Shown here: in pieces, positions 8,850-17,471 of the stretch
How the letters are laid out: the number at the start of each line of letters is the position of its first letter
How positions within the stretch are numbered: position 1 is the stretch's first letter
Assembly: GCF_009690905.1 (NCBI RefSeq)
Contig: NZ_VOSW01000064.1
Location: 1 to 54,239 of the forward strand
DNA from: Paraburkholderia madseniana
GTDB lineage: Bacteria > Pseudomonadota > Gammaproteobacteria > Burkholderiales > Burkholderiaceae
DNA: 54,239 nt
Reading direction: 5' to 3'
The notes under the pieces: generated by a model
Told to the model about the DNA's origin: nothing
The model's input: only the letters and a program-made list of their open reading frames with translations
Database searches by the model: none
Position numbers and translations under genes: made by a program

Positions 8850-8926
8850 AGCTGCCACGCACGGTATTGCGCTTACGCGCGAATGCCGTGCGCCGTTTCT
8901 GCACCGCCGCCTTTGGTTTGCGTACC

Positions 8927-8962
8927 GAATAACGGCCTACGGGCATCCGTAGGCCGTTATTC
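8927..8962. terminator. Perfect 16-bp symmetric hairpin
   Basis: GAATAACGGCCTACGG (8927-8942), loop GCAT, then the exact reverse complement (8947-8962). It lies 77 bases after the small hypothetical gene and could terminate it. The arms start and end with A/T-rich bases but a clean T-run is missing. The rest of the 335-base gap (8850-9184) holds nothing else I can identify beyond the upstream region of the DedA gene. Confidence 0.6.
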
Positions 8963-9184
8963 ATCATTCGCTTGCCGCGAAAGCTTCAATCCGTTCGCTT
9001 TGCTCCATTCGCGCTTCTATTCCGCGCCTTTAACCCGCGGGCAAGCCACAGTCGCGCTTTTAACACGCTAATAACTGGCCGCATTTCCGACATTTGCACG
9101 TCTTGAAAATGCGTCCATAATCCTTACATACCCCGTTGCTTTCCCTACCTGCGCCGCGCCCGAAAGGGCTGCGGATGTAAGCCG

Positions 9185-10177
9185 ATGCTACATGATCTCG
9201 TCGAGCAATATGGACCAGCGCTCGTCTTCGTCAACGTGCTGGCCGCCTCACTCGGGCTGCCGGTGCCGGCGATGCCGTCGCTCGTGCTGTTCGGGGCGAT
9301 GGCGGCCATGCATCCCGGGTCGGTGGGCACGCAACTGATGCCGGTCCTCGTGTTGTCGATCTTCGCCACGCTGATTGGCGACAGCGCCTGGTATCTCGCT
9401 GGCCGTATGTACGGCGGCAATACGCTGAAAACGATCTGCCGTCTTTCGCTGTCGCGCGACACCTGCGTAAAAAAGACCGAACGTTTCTTCGGCCGCTGGG
9501 GCGTGCGTGTGCTGGCGATCGCGAAGTTCGTGCCGGGCCTGTCGATCGTGTCGATTCCGATGGCCGGCGCAATGGGGACGCGCTACCGCACGTTTCTCAC
9601 TTACGACAGCATCGGCGCCGCCTTGTGGTCTGGTACCGGTTTGATCATCGGTGCGCTGTTCGCCCGGCAGATCGATATGCTGTTCGCCATGGCCGGGCGC
9701 CTCGGGCGCACGGCCGCGCTGGTGGCCGTCGCGTTGCTGCTGCTGTATGCGGCCTATCGCTGGATTCGCCGGCGCCAGCTGATTTCCACACTCGCGACGC
9801 AGCGGATCGAAGTCGACGAGCTGGCGGCGCTGGTCGCGGCCGGCAAAACACCGGTCGTGTTCGATATCCGCTCGCAGGAAAAGCGCGCGCTCGATCCGTT
9901 CGTGATTCCGGGCTCGCAATTCGCCGACGAGCGCCAGCTCGAGGAGATCGTCGCAACGTACCCGCACGATCAGAAGGTGGTGATCTACTGTTCGTGCCCG
10001 AATGAAATATCCGCAGCATGGATGGCCAAACAGATGAACGAAGCCGGCTTCGCCGACGTGTTGCCGTTACGCGGCGGCATGGAAGCCTGGCGCGACTCGG
10101 GCAAGGCGGTGGACGCGCTGCCCGGCATGCCACCGCCCGACGTGGCGGTCGACGATATCGCGCCGAAGGCCGTGTAG
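9185..10177 (+). CDS. DedA-family membrane protein fused to a rhodanese domain
   Basis: A 330-residue fusion. Residues 1-200 are a DedA/SNARE-associated (VTT) domain with several membrane helices and the family stretch RFFGRWGVRVLAIAKFVPGLS, including the conserved Arg and Pro-Gly. DedA proteins act as lipid scramblases/flippases and support envelope homeostasis. Residues about 210-310 form a cytosolic rhodanese domain whose active loop reads YCSCPNEIS, keeping the catalytic Cys. The fusion is recurrent in proteobacteria. A flavin reductase-like gene follows 93 bases downstream, possibly in the same transcript, suggesting a redox or sulfur link that is not proven. Confidence 0.9.
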   Translation: MLHDLVEQYGPALVFVNVLAASLGLPVPAMPSLVLFGAMAAMHPGSVGTQLMPVLVLSIFATLIGDSAWYLAGRMYGGNTLKTICRLSLSRDTCVKKTERFFGRWGVRVLAIAKFVPGLSIVSIPMAGAMGTRYRTFLTYDSIGAALWSGTGLIIGALFARQIDMLFAMAGRLGRTAALVAVALLLLYAAYRWIRRRQLISTLATQRIEVDELAALVAAGKTPVVFDIRSQEKRALDPFVIPGSQFADERQLEEIVATYPHDQKVVIYCSCPNEISAAWMAKQMNEAGFADVLPLRGGMEAWRDSGKAVDALPGMPPPDVAVDDIAPKAV

Positions 10178-10270
10178 CGCAGCAGCGCATTCATATCGGC
10201 GCCCTCGCGCGCCCGCGCCGCTTCGCCCCCCGTGTCGATCAATCAGGAAGAACACAGAAGGAGCGGTTCA

Positions 10271-11983
10271 ATGCTGTCGACTCAAGAAGTTGAAGGGCAA
10301 CAAGCCGTCGTCGCCGACGCGCCGTTTTCGTCGCTTGCGACGCGCATGCATCAGATGTTCCCCGAACTCACGTGCGCAGAAATCGATCGTCTGCGCCGGT
10401 TCGGCGAAGTGGGCCACTGGGAAGCCGGTGAGCTGCTGTTCGAGACCGGCTACACCGGCCCAGGCATGTTCGTGCTGCTGGACGGGCGCGTGAAGGTTTA
10501 TCAGCGCGATGGCATCGGACGCGAGGTTGTGATCGCGGAACATGGCGCCAAGCATTTTCTCGCGGAAGTCGGTCAACTGTCCGGGCGGCCCGCGCTGGTC
10601 AACGGCATGGCCGTCACCCCGGTCGACGCTTTGCTGATTCCGCCGGACAAGCTGCGCGCGTTGATCGTCGCCGAGGCCGAACTGGGCGAGCGCATCATGC
10701 GGGCGCTGATCCTGCGGCGCGTGTCGCTGATCGAAAAGGGCGCGGGTGGCCCAATTCTGATCGGCAACAGCAGCGACGCACGGCTCGTCATGCTGCAAGG
10801 CTTCCTGTCGCGTAACGGCCATCCTCACTCGGTGATCGACGAGCGCGACGAAGACGCGTTGCGTCTGATCGAGCAATTCGCCGCGCAGAAAGAAGACATG
10901 CCGCTGGTGATTTGCCCGGACGGCTCGGTGCTGCGTCATCCGAGCATGCCGGAACTCGCCACCTGCCTCGGCTTGCTGCCCGATCTCGACGATTCGCATG
11001 TGTACGACGTCGCGATCGTCGGCGCCGGCCCGGCCGGCCTCGCTACCGCAGTGTACGCGGCGTCCGAAGGCCTCTCGGTCATCGTGCTCGACAGTCGTGC
11101 GCCAGGCGGCCAGGCAGGCGCCAGTGCGCGGATCGAAAACTATCTCGGCTTTCCGACCGGTATCTCCGGCCAGGCGCTGGCGGGCCGCGCGTTCGTGCAG
11201 GCGCAGAAATTCGGCGCGCACGTGGCGATTCCGGTCCACGTCAAGGCGCTGCATTGCGCGGAGTCGCCGTACCGGCTGGAACTCAAGTGCGGCGGCAAGA
11301 TCACGGCCCGCACCATCGTGATCGCGAGCGGCGCGGTCTATCGGCGCCCCGCGCTCGAAGGGCTCGATCGTTTCGATGGGCGCGGCGTATATTACTGGGC
11401 GTCGCCGGTCGAGGCCAAACTGTGCAAACGCCAGGAGATCGTACTGGTGGGCGGCGGCAATTCGGCGGGCCAGGCGATCGTCTATCTGGCGACACACGCG
11501 GCCAAGGTCCACGTGCTGATCCGCCGGGGCGGCTTTGAAGCCACCATGTCGCGCTATCTGATCGACCGCATCCGCTCGCTGCCGAATGTGTTCGTGCATC
11601 CGCATTCGGAGGTCGGCCGCCTCGAGGCGGACGACATCGGGTTGGCGTCGGTCGTGTTGAAGAAGCCGCTACCGGACGGCACCGCAAGCCTCGATACGCG
11701 CCATCTGTTCCTTTTCACCGGTGCCGATCCGAATACCGACTGGCTGCGCACCTGCGGCGTGCAACTGGACGACAAGGGCTTCGTGCTGACCGGCGCCGGC
11801 GTGGACGGCGCCTCCGTCTGCGACCTCGCTACAACTGTCGAAGGCGTGTATGCGATCGGCGACGCGCGCGCCGGGTCGACGAAACGCGTCGCGGCGGCGG
11901 TCGGAGAAGGTGCGGCGGTAGTCGCGCAGATCCATCAACTGCTGGCCGTTTCGGCGGGAGAAGCGGTCGCTTTGGGGGCTTGA
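10271..11983 (+). CDS. cNMP-binding domain / thioredoxin-reductase-like FAD oxidoreductase
   Basis: A 570-residue soluble protein. Residues about 25-140 are a cyclic-nucleotide-binding (Crp-like) domain. About 155-235 is a thioredoxin-like linker domain (ILIGNSSDARLVMLQGFL, PLVICPDGSVLRHPS). From about 245 on it is a TrxB-type two-dinucleotide flavoprotein with FAD motif VGAGPAGLAT, GGQAGASARIENYLGFP, NADPH motif VGGGNSAGQA and C-terminal GDARAGSTKRVAAAVGEGA. The CxxC redox pair of thioredoxin reductase is absent: the position reads WASPVEAKLC. It therefore probably passes electrons straight from flavin to another acceptor. The start at 10271 has AAGGAG seven bases upstream. Confidence 0.9.
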   Translation: MLSTQEVEGQQAVVADAPFSSLATRMHQMFPELTCAEIDRLRRFGEVGHWEAGELLFETGYTGPGMFVLLDGRVKVYQRDGIGREVVIAEHGAKHFLAEVGQLSGRPALVNGMAVTPVDALLIPPDKLRALIVAEAELGERIMRALILRRVSLIEKGAGGPILIGNSSDARLVMLQGFLSRNGHPHSVIDERDEDALRLIEQFAAQKEDMPLVICPDGSVLRHPSMPELATCLGLLPDLDDSHVYDVAIVGAGPAGLATAVYAASEGLSVIVLDSRAPGGQAGASARIENYLGFPTGISGQALAGRAFVQAQKFGAHVAIPVHVKALHCAESPYRLELKCGGKITARTIVIASGAVYRRPALEGLDRFDGRGVYYWASPVEAKLCKRQEIVLVGGGNSAGQAIVYLATHAAKVHVLIRRGGFEATMSRYLIDRIRSLPNVFVHPHSEVGRLEADDIGLASVVLKKPLPDGTASLDTRHLFLFTGADPNTDWLRTCGVQLDDKGFVLTGAGVDGASVCDLATTVEGVYAIGDARAGSTKRVAAAVGEGAAVVAQIHQLLAVSAGEAVALGA

Positions 11984-12062
11984 GCGCCCCCCCGGGTAAC
12001 CTGCTGTTACACACGTCTTCAACTGGTTGCACCTGCTTTTCTTTCTGTATCGTAAGATTGTT

Positions 12063-12090
12063 GTCAGCCATTCGACAGCGAATGGCTGAC
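12063..12090 (+). terminator. Inverted repeat after the flavoprotein gene
   Basis: GTCAGCCATTCG (12063-12074) and its exact complement CGAATGGCTGAC (12079-12090) form a 12-bp stem with loop ACAG, followed by TCTTTC. It lies 80 bases after the flavoprotein stop and 41 before the next start, so it probably separates the two transcripts. Confidence 0.55.
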
Positions 12091-12130
12091 TCTTTCGACT
12101 GCAATCTTGCATGGGACACAGGAGACAAGC

Positions 12131-12409
12131 ATGATCCAACGCGCGATCGTTTTCGCCGCATTCGGCTTTGCCGCCGCCTGCGCAGCGACCTCTGCCTCGG
12201 CCCGGGTGGACGTCGGCGTGTTCGTCAACACACCCGGCCTCATGTACGCCCCGCCGCCTGTGGTTTATGCACCCCCACCGGTCGTTTATGTGCCTGTGCA
12301 ACCCGCGTATGGCTATGGGTATCGCGGCGATTACTACCGCGAGTACCGCGAGCGCCATGACCATGGCCGCCACCGTGGCTGGGACAAGCACAACAGGCGC
12401 GACTGGTAA
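12131..12409 (+). CDS. Small secreted Pro/Tyr-rich protein
   Basis: A 92-residue protein with a Sec signal peptide (MIQRAIVFAAFGFAAACAATSASA, likely cleaved after ASA). The mature part has a YAPPPVVYAPPPVVYVP repeat, then Tyr/Gly- and Arg/His-rich stretches (YGYGYRGDYYREYRERHDHGRHRG). Proteins of this layout are common in Burkholderia and have no assigned role; a cell-envelope or metal-binding job is only a guess. GGAG seven bases upstream supports the start. The following 155 bases (12410-12564) hold no feature I can name. Confidence 0.75.
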   Translation: MIQRAIVFAAFGFAAACAATSASARVDVGVFVNTPGLMYAPPPVVYAPPPVVYVPVQPAYGYGYRGDYYREYRERHDHGRHRGWDKHNRRDW

Positions 12410-12564
12410 GGTCCGTTCGGGAGCGTTGCGCAATTGCGGAGTTGCAGCGCCGTTGCCATTGTGCCCACCGGGCCTCCCGCGCTGCCATGCTCCGGTTGCA
12501 TTCCACGCCGATTCGTCTGCGGTATTCGCGCTAAAGTAGCGGCTGCTGATCCTGGCCGGACCTC

Positions 12565-13821
12565 GTGCCCGCTCCTAATCCCGTGACCGACACCCGCGTG
12601 AAGACTCTTCCGCTATCCGCCGCGCGCACCCTGCATCTGGCCGCGCAAGGTTTGTTGACGCCGCCGCGCCGCAAGGCCGTCAAAGCCGACGTGCTCGACG
12701 CGATTCGCCGCATGGCGCAACTGCAGATCGACACGATTCACGTCGTCGCGCGCAGTCCCTATCTCGTGCTGTTCAGCCGGCTCGGCGCGTATCCGCAGCA
12801 ATGGCTCGACGAGCATCTCGCCGAAGGCAAGCTGTTCGAATACTGGTCGCATGAAGCTTGTTTCGTCCCGACCGAAGACTACGGCCTGCTGCGCCATCGC
12901 ATGCTCGACCCGAGCGGCATGGGCTGGAAATACGCGGCGGAGTGGCACAAGAAGCACCGCAAGGACATCGACAAGCTGCTCGCGCATATCCGTGCAACAG
13001 GTCCCGTGCGTTCAGCGGACTTCGCCCGCGAGGCGGGCACGGGCAACGGCTGGTGGGACTGGAAGCCGGAGAAGCGTCATCTCGAAGTGCTGTTCGCGAT
13101 CGGGCAATTGATGGTGGCCGAGCGGCGCAATTTTCATCGCGTCTACGACCTGACCGAACGCGTGTTACCGGATTGGGACGACGCGCGCGACCTGCCGCCG
13201 CGGGAAACCGTCACCGAGGAAGCGTTGCGGCGAACCTGCCGCGCGCTCGGCGTCGTGCGCGCCGATTGGGTCGCCGACTACTACCGGCTGCCGCGCCGCC
13301 CCTATCGCGACGAACTGCAAGCGCTCGCCGATCGCGGTGAGCTGATCCCGGTTCAAGTGGAAGGCTGGAAGCAGGACACCTTCGTCCATCATGAATTCGC
13401 GCCGATGATCGACGACGCAGCGAACGGCAAGCTCGCTTCAACCGTCACCACGGTGTTGTCGCCGTTCGATCCGGTGGTGTGGGACCGCAAGCGCGCCGCC
13501 GCGCTCTTCGACTTCGACTATGCGATCGAATGCTATACGCCGGCCGCGAAGCGCAAATACGGCTATTTTGTGTTGCCGCTGTTGAGCCGGGGACGTCTGG
13601 TCGGTCGCGTGGATGCGAAGGCGCATCGGACCAACGGCGTGTTCGAACTGAAATCGCTGCACATAGAACCCGGCGTGCGCCTGAGTGCGAGGCTTGCGGG
13701 CGATTTGCGCCGCGCTCTGCAACGCTGTGCGGACTGGCATGGCACGCCGCAACTGGAAATCGCATCGGCGCCGCCGGAATGGCTTGAGGCGTTAAGCGCG
13801 GACAGCAGGATGGAAGCTTAA
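12565..13821 (+). CDS. YcaQ/AlkX-type winged-helix DNA glycosylase
   Basis: A 418-residue member of the HTH_42 (AlkZ/YcaQ) family, whose studied members excise alkylated bases and unhook interstrand crosslinks. The N-terminal winged helix carries the YcaQ-branch catalytic motif Gln-hydrophobic-Asp in AQLQIDTIHVVAR. Further landmarks are SHEACFVP, the FDPVVWDR segment and a C-terminal beta domain ending with YGYFVLPLL and GRVDAKAHR. Length matches the family (about 400). The start is taken as the GTG at 12565; no ATG occurs nearer the conserved region, so the first dozen residues are uncertain. It is convergent with the LysE gene and not in an obvious operon. Confidence 0.88.
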   Translation: MPAPNPVTDTRVKTLPLSAARTLHLAAQGLLTPPRRKAVKADVLDAIRRMAQLQIDTIHVVARSPYLVLFSRLGAYPQQWLDEHLAEGKLFEYWSHEACFVPTEDYGLLRHRMLDPSGMGWKYAAEWHKKHRKDIDKLLAHIRATGPVRSADFAREAGTGNGWWDWKPEKRHLEVLFAIGQLMVAERRNFHRVYDLTERVLPDWDDARDLPPRETVTEEALRRTCRALGVVRADWVADYYRLPRRPYRDELQALADRGELIPVQVEGWKQDTFVHHEFAPMIDDAANGKLASTVTTVLSPFDPVVWDRKRAAALFDFDYAIECYTPAAKRKYGYFVLPLLSRGRLVGRVDAKAHRTNGVFELKSLHIEPGVRLSARLAGDLRRALQRCADWHGTPQLEIASAPPEWLEALSADSRMEA

Positions 13822-13843
13822 GCGCGCGGCACAAGAGGCGGAA

Positions 13844-14443
13844 TTAATGCAGCGCCGCCCATGCAAGCGACAAGGAAAACACGCCCAGCACGATCGACGC
13901 GCCGCGCTGCATCTTCACCGGATTCAGCCAGGTGAGTTTGCCGCTGCCGAGCGCCGCGCCGAACGCGATCCACGCAAGCGCGATCGGCACCAGCAGGCAG
14001 GCGAACATCAGCATCGCCGCGGCATACGCGGGCACATGCACGAACGCGACGGCGGGAAAGATCGTACCGGCGAACAACAAGCCTTTCGGGTTGAGCAGCG
14101 TCGCCACGAATAGCGTGCGCATGCCGCTCGCCCGCTGCGTCGAATCGGGCAAAGCCACCGCCGCGCGCCACATATCGACGGCGAGATATGCGATGTACAC
14201 GCCGGCCGCCACGCGTAGCAGCGACGGCAACCACGGCAGCGCGTGCGCTGCCTGCGCGAGAAAATGCCCCCACACTGAAATCGACAGAAGATAGCCGGCG
14301 AGTTCGGCGGCGATCAGCGGCAAAGAACGGCGCACGCCCTGACGCAAACCGGCAGCCGCAAGCAGCGTATTGGTCGGACCCGGCGTAATCAACACGACGA
14401 TAATGCCGATGGCCAGCAACGCGATAGCGGACGGAGAAAGCAT
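13844..14443 (-). CDS. LysE/RhtB-family amino acid exporter
   Basis: A 199-residue inner-membrane protein with six predicted helices and the family's N-terminal signature LITPGPTNTLLAAAGLRQG. LysE/RhtB proteins export amino acids or related metabolites using the membrane potential; the substrate is unknown here. The start at 14443 places the first helix normally; an upstream in-frame extension would encode a Cys/Pro-rich stretch through a hairpin and is unlikely. The ATG directly follows six T's of a terminator-like hairpin on the coding strand and has no clear ribosome-binding site, which suggests leader control or leaderless translation. Confidence 0.88.
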   Translation of the reverse strand: MLSPSAIALLAIGIIVVLITPGPTNTLLAAAGLRQGVRRSLPLIAAELAGYLLSISVWGHFLAQAAHALPWLPSLLRVAAGVYIAYLAVDMWRAAVALPDSTQRASGMRTLFVATLLNPKGLLFAGTIFPAVAFVHVPAYAAAMLMFACLLVPIALAWIAFGAALGSGKLTWLNPVKMQRGASIVLGVFSLSLAWAALH

Positions 14444-14479
14444 AAAAAAGGCGCAATGTTGGAAACAATGCGCCTTTTT
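14444..14479 (-). promoter_or_regulatory. Terminator-like hairpin abutting the LysE start codon
   Basis: On the minus strand: five A's, GGCGCA (14474-14469), an inner TGTT/AACA stem, TGCGCC (14455-14450), six T's (14449-14444), then ATG at 14443. This has the form of an intrinsic terminator with flanking A/T tracts that also work in the other direction. It could end the transcript of the small gene at 14657-14914, attenuate the exporter, or both. Confidence 0.6.
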
Positions 14480-14656
14480 ATCACAGAGAACCGGGCCGCC
14501 GAAATACAACGGCGACTCACAAGGGCAAAGCAAAGACAAATCGCAACGGGCGGCATGCTGTCGTCAATCGCGACAACAAACCAACAAATGCCCGCGCCAC
14601 ATGGGACCCTCGAGCCGAGTTGAACCACGCCGCCCGCAGACGGCGCGTCTTTGCCT

Positions 14657-14914
14657 TCAGCGGTCCAGTTTCGCCCGCAATTCGCGAGCGGCTTCCAGCA
14701 GTCCGTTGTAACCCGAACGCGCATGCTCCGGCAGATCCGGATCGCCGACGAACGCGCCAAGCGTTTCGATCAGGCTATACAGAATGCCCTTTGCGGCACC
14801 GGAAGCAATGCTGCCGGACGACACCTGCTGGTCCACGTGACTCAGCGCTGCATCGAGGTGTTCCAGGTCGGGCCGCTCGCCCGTGGGCGGCTGAGGCGTT
14901 ACGTCTTGCGTCAT
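14657..14914 (-). CDS. Small hypothetical protein
   Basis: An 85-residue acidic soluble protein beginning MTQDVTPQPPTGERPDLEHLD. It is predicted mostly helical (AALSHVDQQVSSGSIASGAAKGILYSLIETLGAFV, then LLEAARELRAKLDR), with no signal peptide or cysteines. The composition and helix pattern suggest a small helical bundle or a regulatory partner protein. I do not recognise a family. A GAGAGAAG ribosome-binding stretch lies just before the ATG. It precedes the LysE exporter on the same strand, separated by 213 bases that include the terminator-like hairpin. Confidence 0.65.
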   Translation of the reverse strand: MTQDVTPQPPTGERPDLEHLDAALSHVDQQVSSGSIASGAAKGILYSLIETLGAFVGDPDLPEHARSGYNGLLEAARELRAKLDR

Positions 14915-15072
14915 GATGAAACTTCTCTCCTGTGTCGATCCGGAGTTAGCGCTTTAGCGCTTACTCCGGTCCCATGCGTCAGTGAACAAAGCCATCCTTT
15001 CACGTTGTTATATACCGATCGTGCGCTGGCGTCTATTCGTGCTCGGACTCAGCGCGATCCACGCGATTCACG

Positions 15073-17256
15073 TCAAGGCGTCCACCGATACATCAGGATT
15101 TTCGCGCGCGCGTCGTCTTCCAGCAGAACGACGTATTCGCCATTGCCGCGCTGCACCGCGCTGATGCCGAGATAGACATCCACCCAGCCGCTGGTGTTGC
15201 CGACGCTCGCGCCCGGCGTCATATAACCGACCGCTTGGCCCGTGCGTGCGTCATACACGTCCACCTTCGCGGTGTACAACTCGGCGATGAAGACGTAATT
15301 GCCCGCCACCGCGACGCCGACCGTTGTCGTCTGCGGATTGGTTTGCGTGTTCCATGGCAAGGAGACCGTGTATTGCTGCGCCGGTGTGCCGGAACTCCAG
15401 TTGTCATAGCGCGCGAGCACCGGGCCAGCCTCTTTCCAGTGGGTCGAATCCCATGGGATCGCACTGGTAAAGCCCGATATGTACATCGTGTCGGTCTCGG
15501 CGATGTAGACGATCCGCGCGATGCGCGTGAACGGTTGCGGCATCGCGAACATCTTCGAGCTCGCGTACGTGTAGATCGGATTGCCGGCCGAGTCGAGACC
15601 TTGCAGCGGCATCTCGCGAATGCCGCTCGTCGGCGTGGCGAGCCACACGTTGCCGGGCGTATCGACCCACCAGAAGCCGTTGCCGACCGTGCTGCCCGTC
15701 GACGGATTGCTGCTGATCTCGCTGGCGTCGACGGCGCCGTTGCCATTGCTGTCGCGCCATAACCATTCGCCGTAGGTGGGCTGCGCTGCGGGCCACGTGC
15801 CCGGCAATGGATTTTGCGCCAGCAAGCCGGACGGAATCGCCATTTCTGCGTGCGCCGCGTCGAAGCGATAGACGTTCAGATAATGCGCGCCCGGATCGAG
15901 CGTATAGAGAAACGGCTGGCCGTTGATTCGCCGCACCATCGGCTCACCGCGTACACCGCGAGGCTCGTGAAAGGCGGGGTCGTCGGGATAGTCGAAGCGG
16001 TCGAGCGTGAAGCCCGCATACGACCATTCGTGGCCGACCGGTTGACTGTAATCGAGCGTGAAACGCTTCGAGCCCGTGTAGACGGAATTCGGCGTTGCCG
16101 GATCGAACGCGGCGCTATCGACGAAAGTCAGCCCGTACAGGCGCCAGTTGAGTGCATGCGTGCTGTACACGTAGCTCTCGAGCACCGCACCTTGACCGAC
16201 CGATGCCGAGCCGAGCGGCCGCGGCCCTTCGCCGTTCTGCGCGACATACAAATTGCCCGCCGGATCAAGACCGATACCCGTGATGCCGTTGAAGCGCCAG
16301 TTGCCCGGTACGCCCTTGACCGGATGGAAGATGCCGTTACGCGTGCCGATCGGCGCGGCAGCTTGCGGCTGGCCGCTGGCGTCCTTGTTGTAGACGCGGA
16401 TCTGCTGCGACGGTCCGTTGTCGGCGACAAGGATTTGTCCGGAAGGTGTAATCGCGATGTCGGTTGGCACTGCGCCGGCGGGCAACGTCAAGGTGCCGGA
16501 GAGCGCGGTGCCGTTGGCGGCGTAGTGAAGAATGCTTAGGTTTCCGGATGAAACACCGCTCATCACCCACAGCGTTGAATCCGTGTCGATTGCAATGCGC
16601 CCCGGCGAAGGCACGCTCCACGAGCGTAAACGCTGCATCGAGGCCGCGTCGAACACGAGGATCCGGCTGTTGATGGTATCCGCGACATACAGTTCGGTAT
16701 CGGTGGCAGCCATGCCGCGAATGCCAGCATCGGTACCGGTCGTCACTGTGTCGAGCAGCAGGAAACTGTTCTTCGTCGCGTTGGCACTATTGCCGATGCC
16801 GCCCGCGAAAGGCGCACCGGCCGCCAGATTGGCAAGCGTGCGACGCGTCACGCCGAACCATGTCTGATTGGCCGGCGGATAGTCCGCGCCGACCAGTCCA
16901 TTGTTCTCGTTGCCGATCGACATTGCCGCGTACAGGTAGGTATGGTTCGTCGCGACCGCGTCGCCGCCAGCGGCGCCCCAGCCATGCGTCGAACCGGCCA
17001 CGGCGATCTTGTCGCCCGCACGGTACGCGGCGATTTCGCTACCGCTTTCATCCCAGGGGGCATTGGTATAAACGGTGCCGTCAGCGCCGACGCTGATCGC
17101 CTGAATGTCCTGCTGCATCCACTTGCCATCGCCGAAACCAAAGCTATTGCCGATCCACGACGTGGTGTAGGTGAGTTGCGATTGCGCGGATGCGTTGAGA
17201 GGAAGCAGACTGTGGACGACAAGAACTGCCACGCCAAGGCGAGACGAGAATTTCAC
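15073..17256 (-). CDS. Secreted NHL/beta-propeller protein with a calcium-loop motif
   Basis: A 727-residue protein with a Sec signal peptide (MKFSSRLGVAVLVVHSLLPLNASA). The mature part repeats blades with DPAGNLYVAQNG, TPSGQILVADNG, TDTELYVADTINSRILVFD and similar phrases, typical of NHL/SMP-30-like six-bladed propellers, probably two propellers in tandem. A DSNGNGAVDASE loop near residue 510 looks like a dockerin/EF-hand calcium site. No catalytic signature could be assigned; a carbohydrate or quinone-linked role is possible but unsupported. It stands alone between genes of the same strand and is long enough to be an independent exoprotein. Confidence 0.75.
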   Translation of the reverse strand: MKFSSRLGVAVLVVHSLLPLNASAQSQLTYTTSWIGNSFGFGDGKWMQQDIQAISVGADGTVYTNAPWDESGSEIAAYRAGDKIAVAGSTHGWGAAGGDAVATNHTYLYAAMSIGNENNGLVGADYPPANQTWFGVTRRTLANLAAGAPFAGGIGNSANATKNSFLLLDTVTTGTDAGIRGMAATDTELYVADTINSRILVFDAASMQRLRSWSVPSPGRIAIDTDSTLWVMSGVSSGNLSILHYAANGTALSGTLTLPAGAVPTDIAITPSGQILVADNGPSQQIRVYNKDASGQPQAAAPIGTRNGIFHPVKGVPGNWRFNGITGIGLDPAGNLYVAQNGEGPRPLGSASVGQGAVLESYVYSTHALNWRLYGLTFVDSAAFDPATPNSVYTGSKRFTLDYSQPVGHEWSYAGFTLDRFDYPDDPAFHEPRGVRGEPMVRRINGQPFLYTLDPGAHYLNVYRFDAAHAEMAIPSGLLAQNPLPGTWPAAQPTYGEWLWRDSNGNGAVDASEISSNPSTGSTVGNGFWWVDTPGNVWLATPTSGIREMPLQGLDSAGNPIYTYASSKMFAMPQPFTRIARIVYIAETDTMYISGFTSAIPWDSTHWKEAGPVLARYDNWSSGTPAQQYTVSLPWNTQTNPQTTTVGVAVAGNYVFIAELYTAKVDVYDARTGQAVGYMTPGASVGNTSGWVDVYLGISAVQRGNGEYVVLLEDDARAKILMYRWTP

Positions 17257-17442
17257 GACGGGTTTTCCTTGCGAGATGCGAAGCGCACACGGCCGGCGTG
17301 TCCGGCGCGCTATCGCGAGTATGCGGATCGGCTAGCTATCGCGCATACGTGAACATTGTTGGCGTTTTATCCTCGCATGGAAAAAGCGGAAATTTATTCG
17401 CAAAAAATTCGCGGTAAGCAATTGATCGTCTAAACAATTCGA

Positions 17443-17460
17443 AGCGCATAAACATGCGCT
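17443..17460 (-). terminator. Hairpin after the SufR-like regulator
   Basis: AGCGCA (17443-17448) and TGCGCT (17455-17460) around a 6-base loop, 12 bases beyond the regulator's stop on the minus strand. It is followed by a moderately T-rich stretch, so it is a weak terminator candidate. Confidence 0.4.
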
Positions 17461-17471
17461 GTAATGCAGCG

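Noticed and set aside
10268..11605. Long antisense open frame opposite the cNMP flavoprotein
   Set aside because: Arg/His-rich composition typical of the reverse strand of a high-GC gene; no family resemblance.
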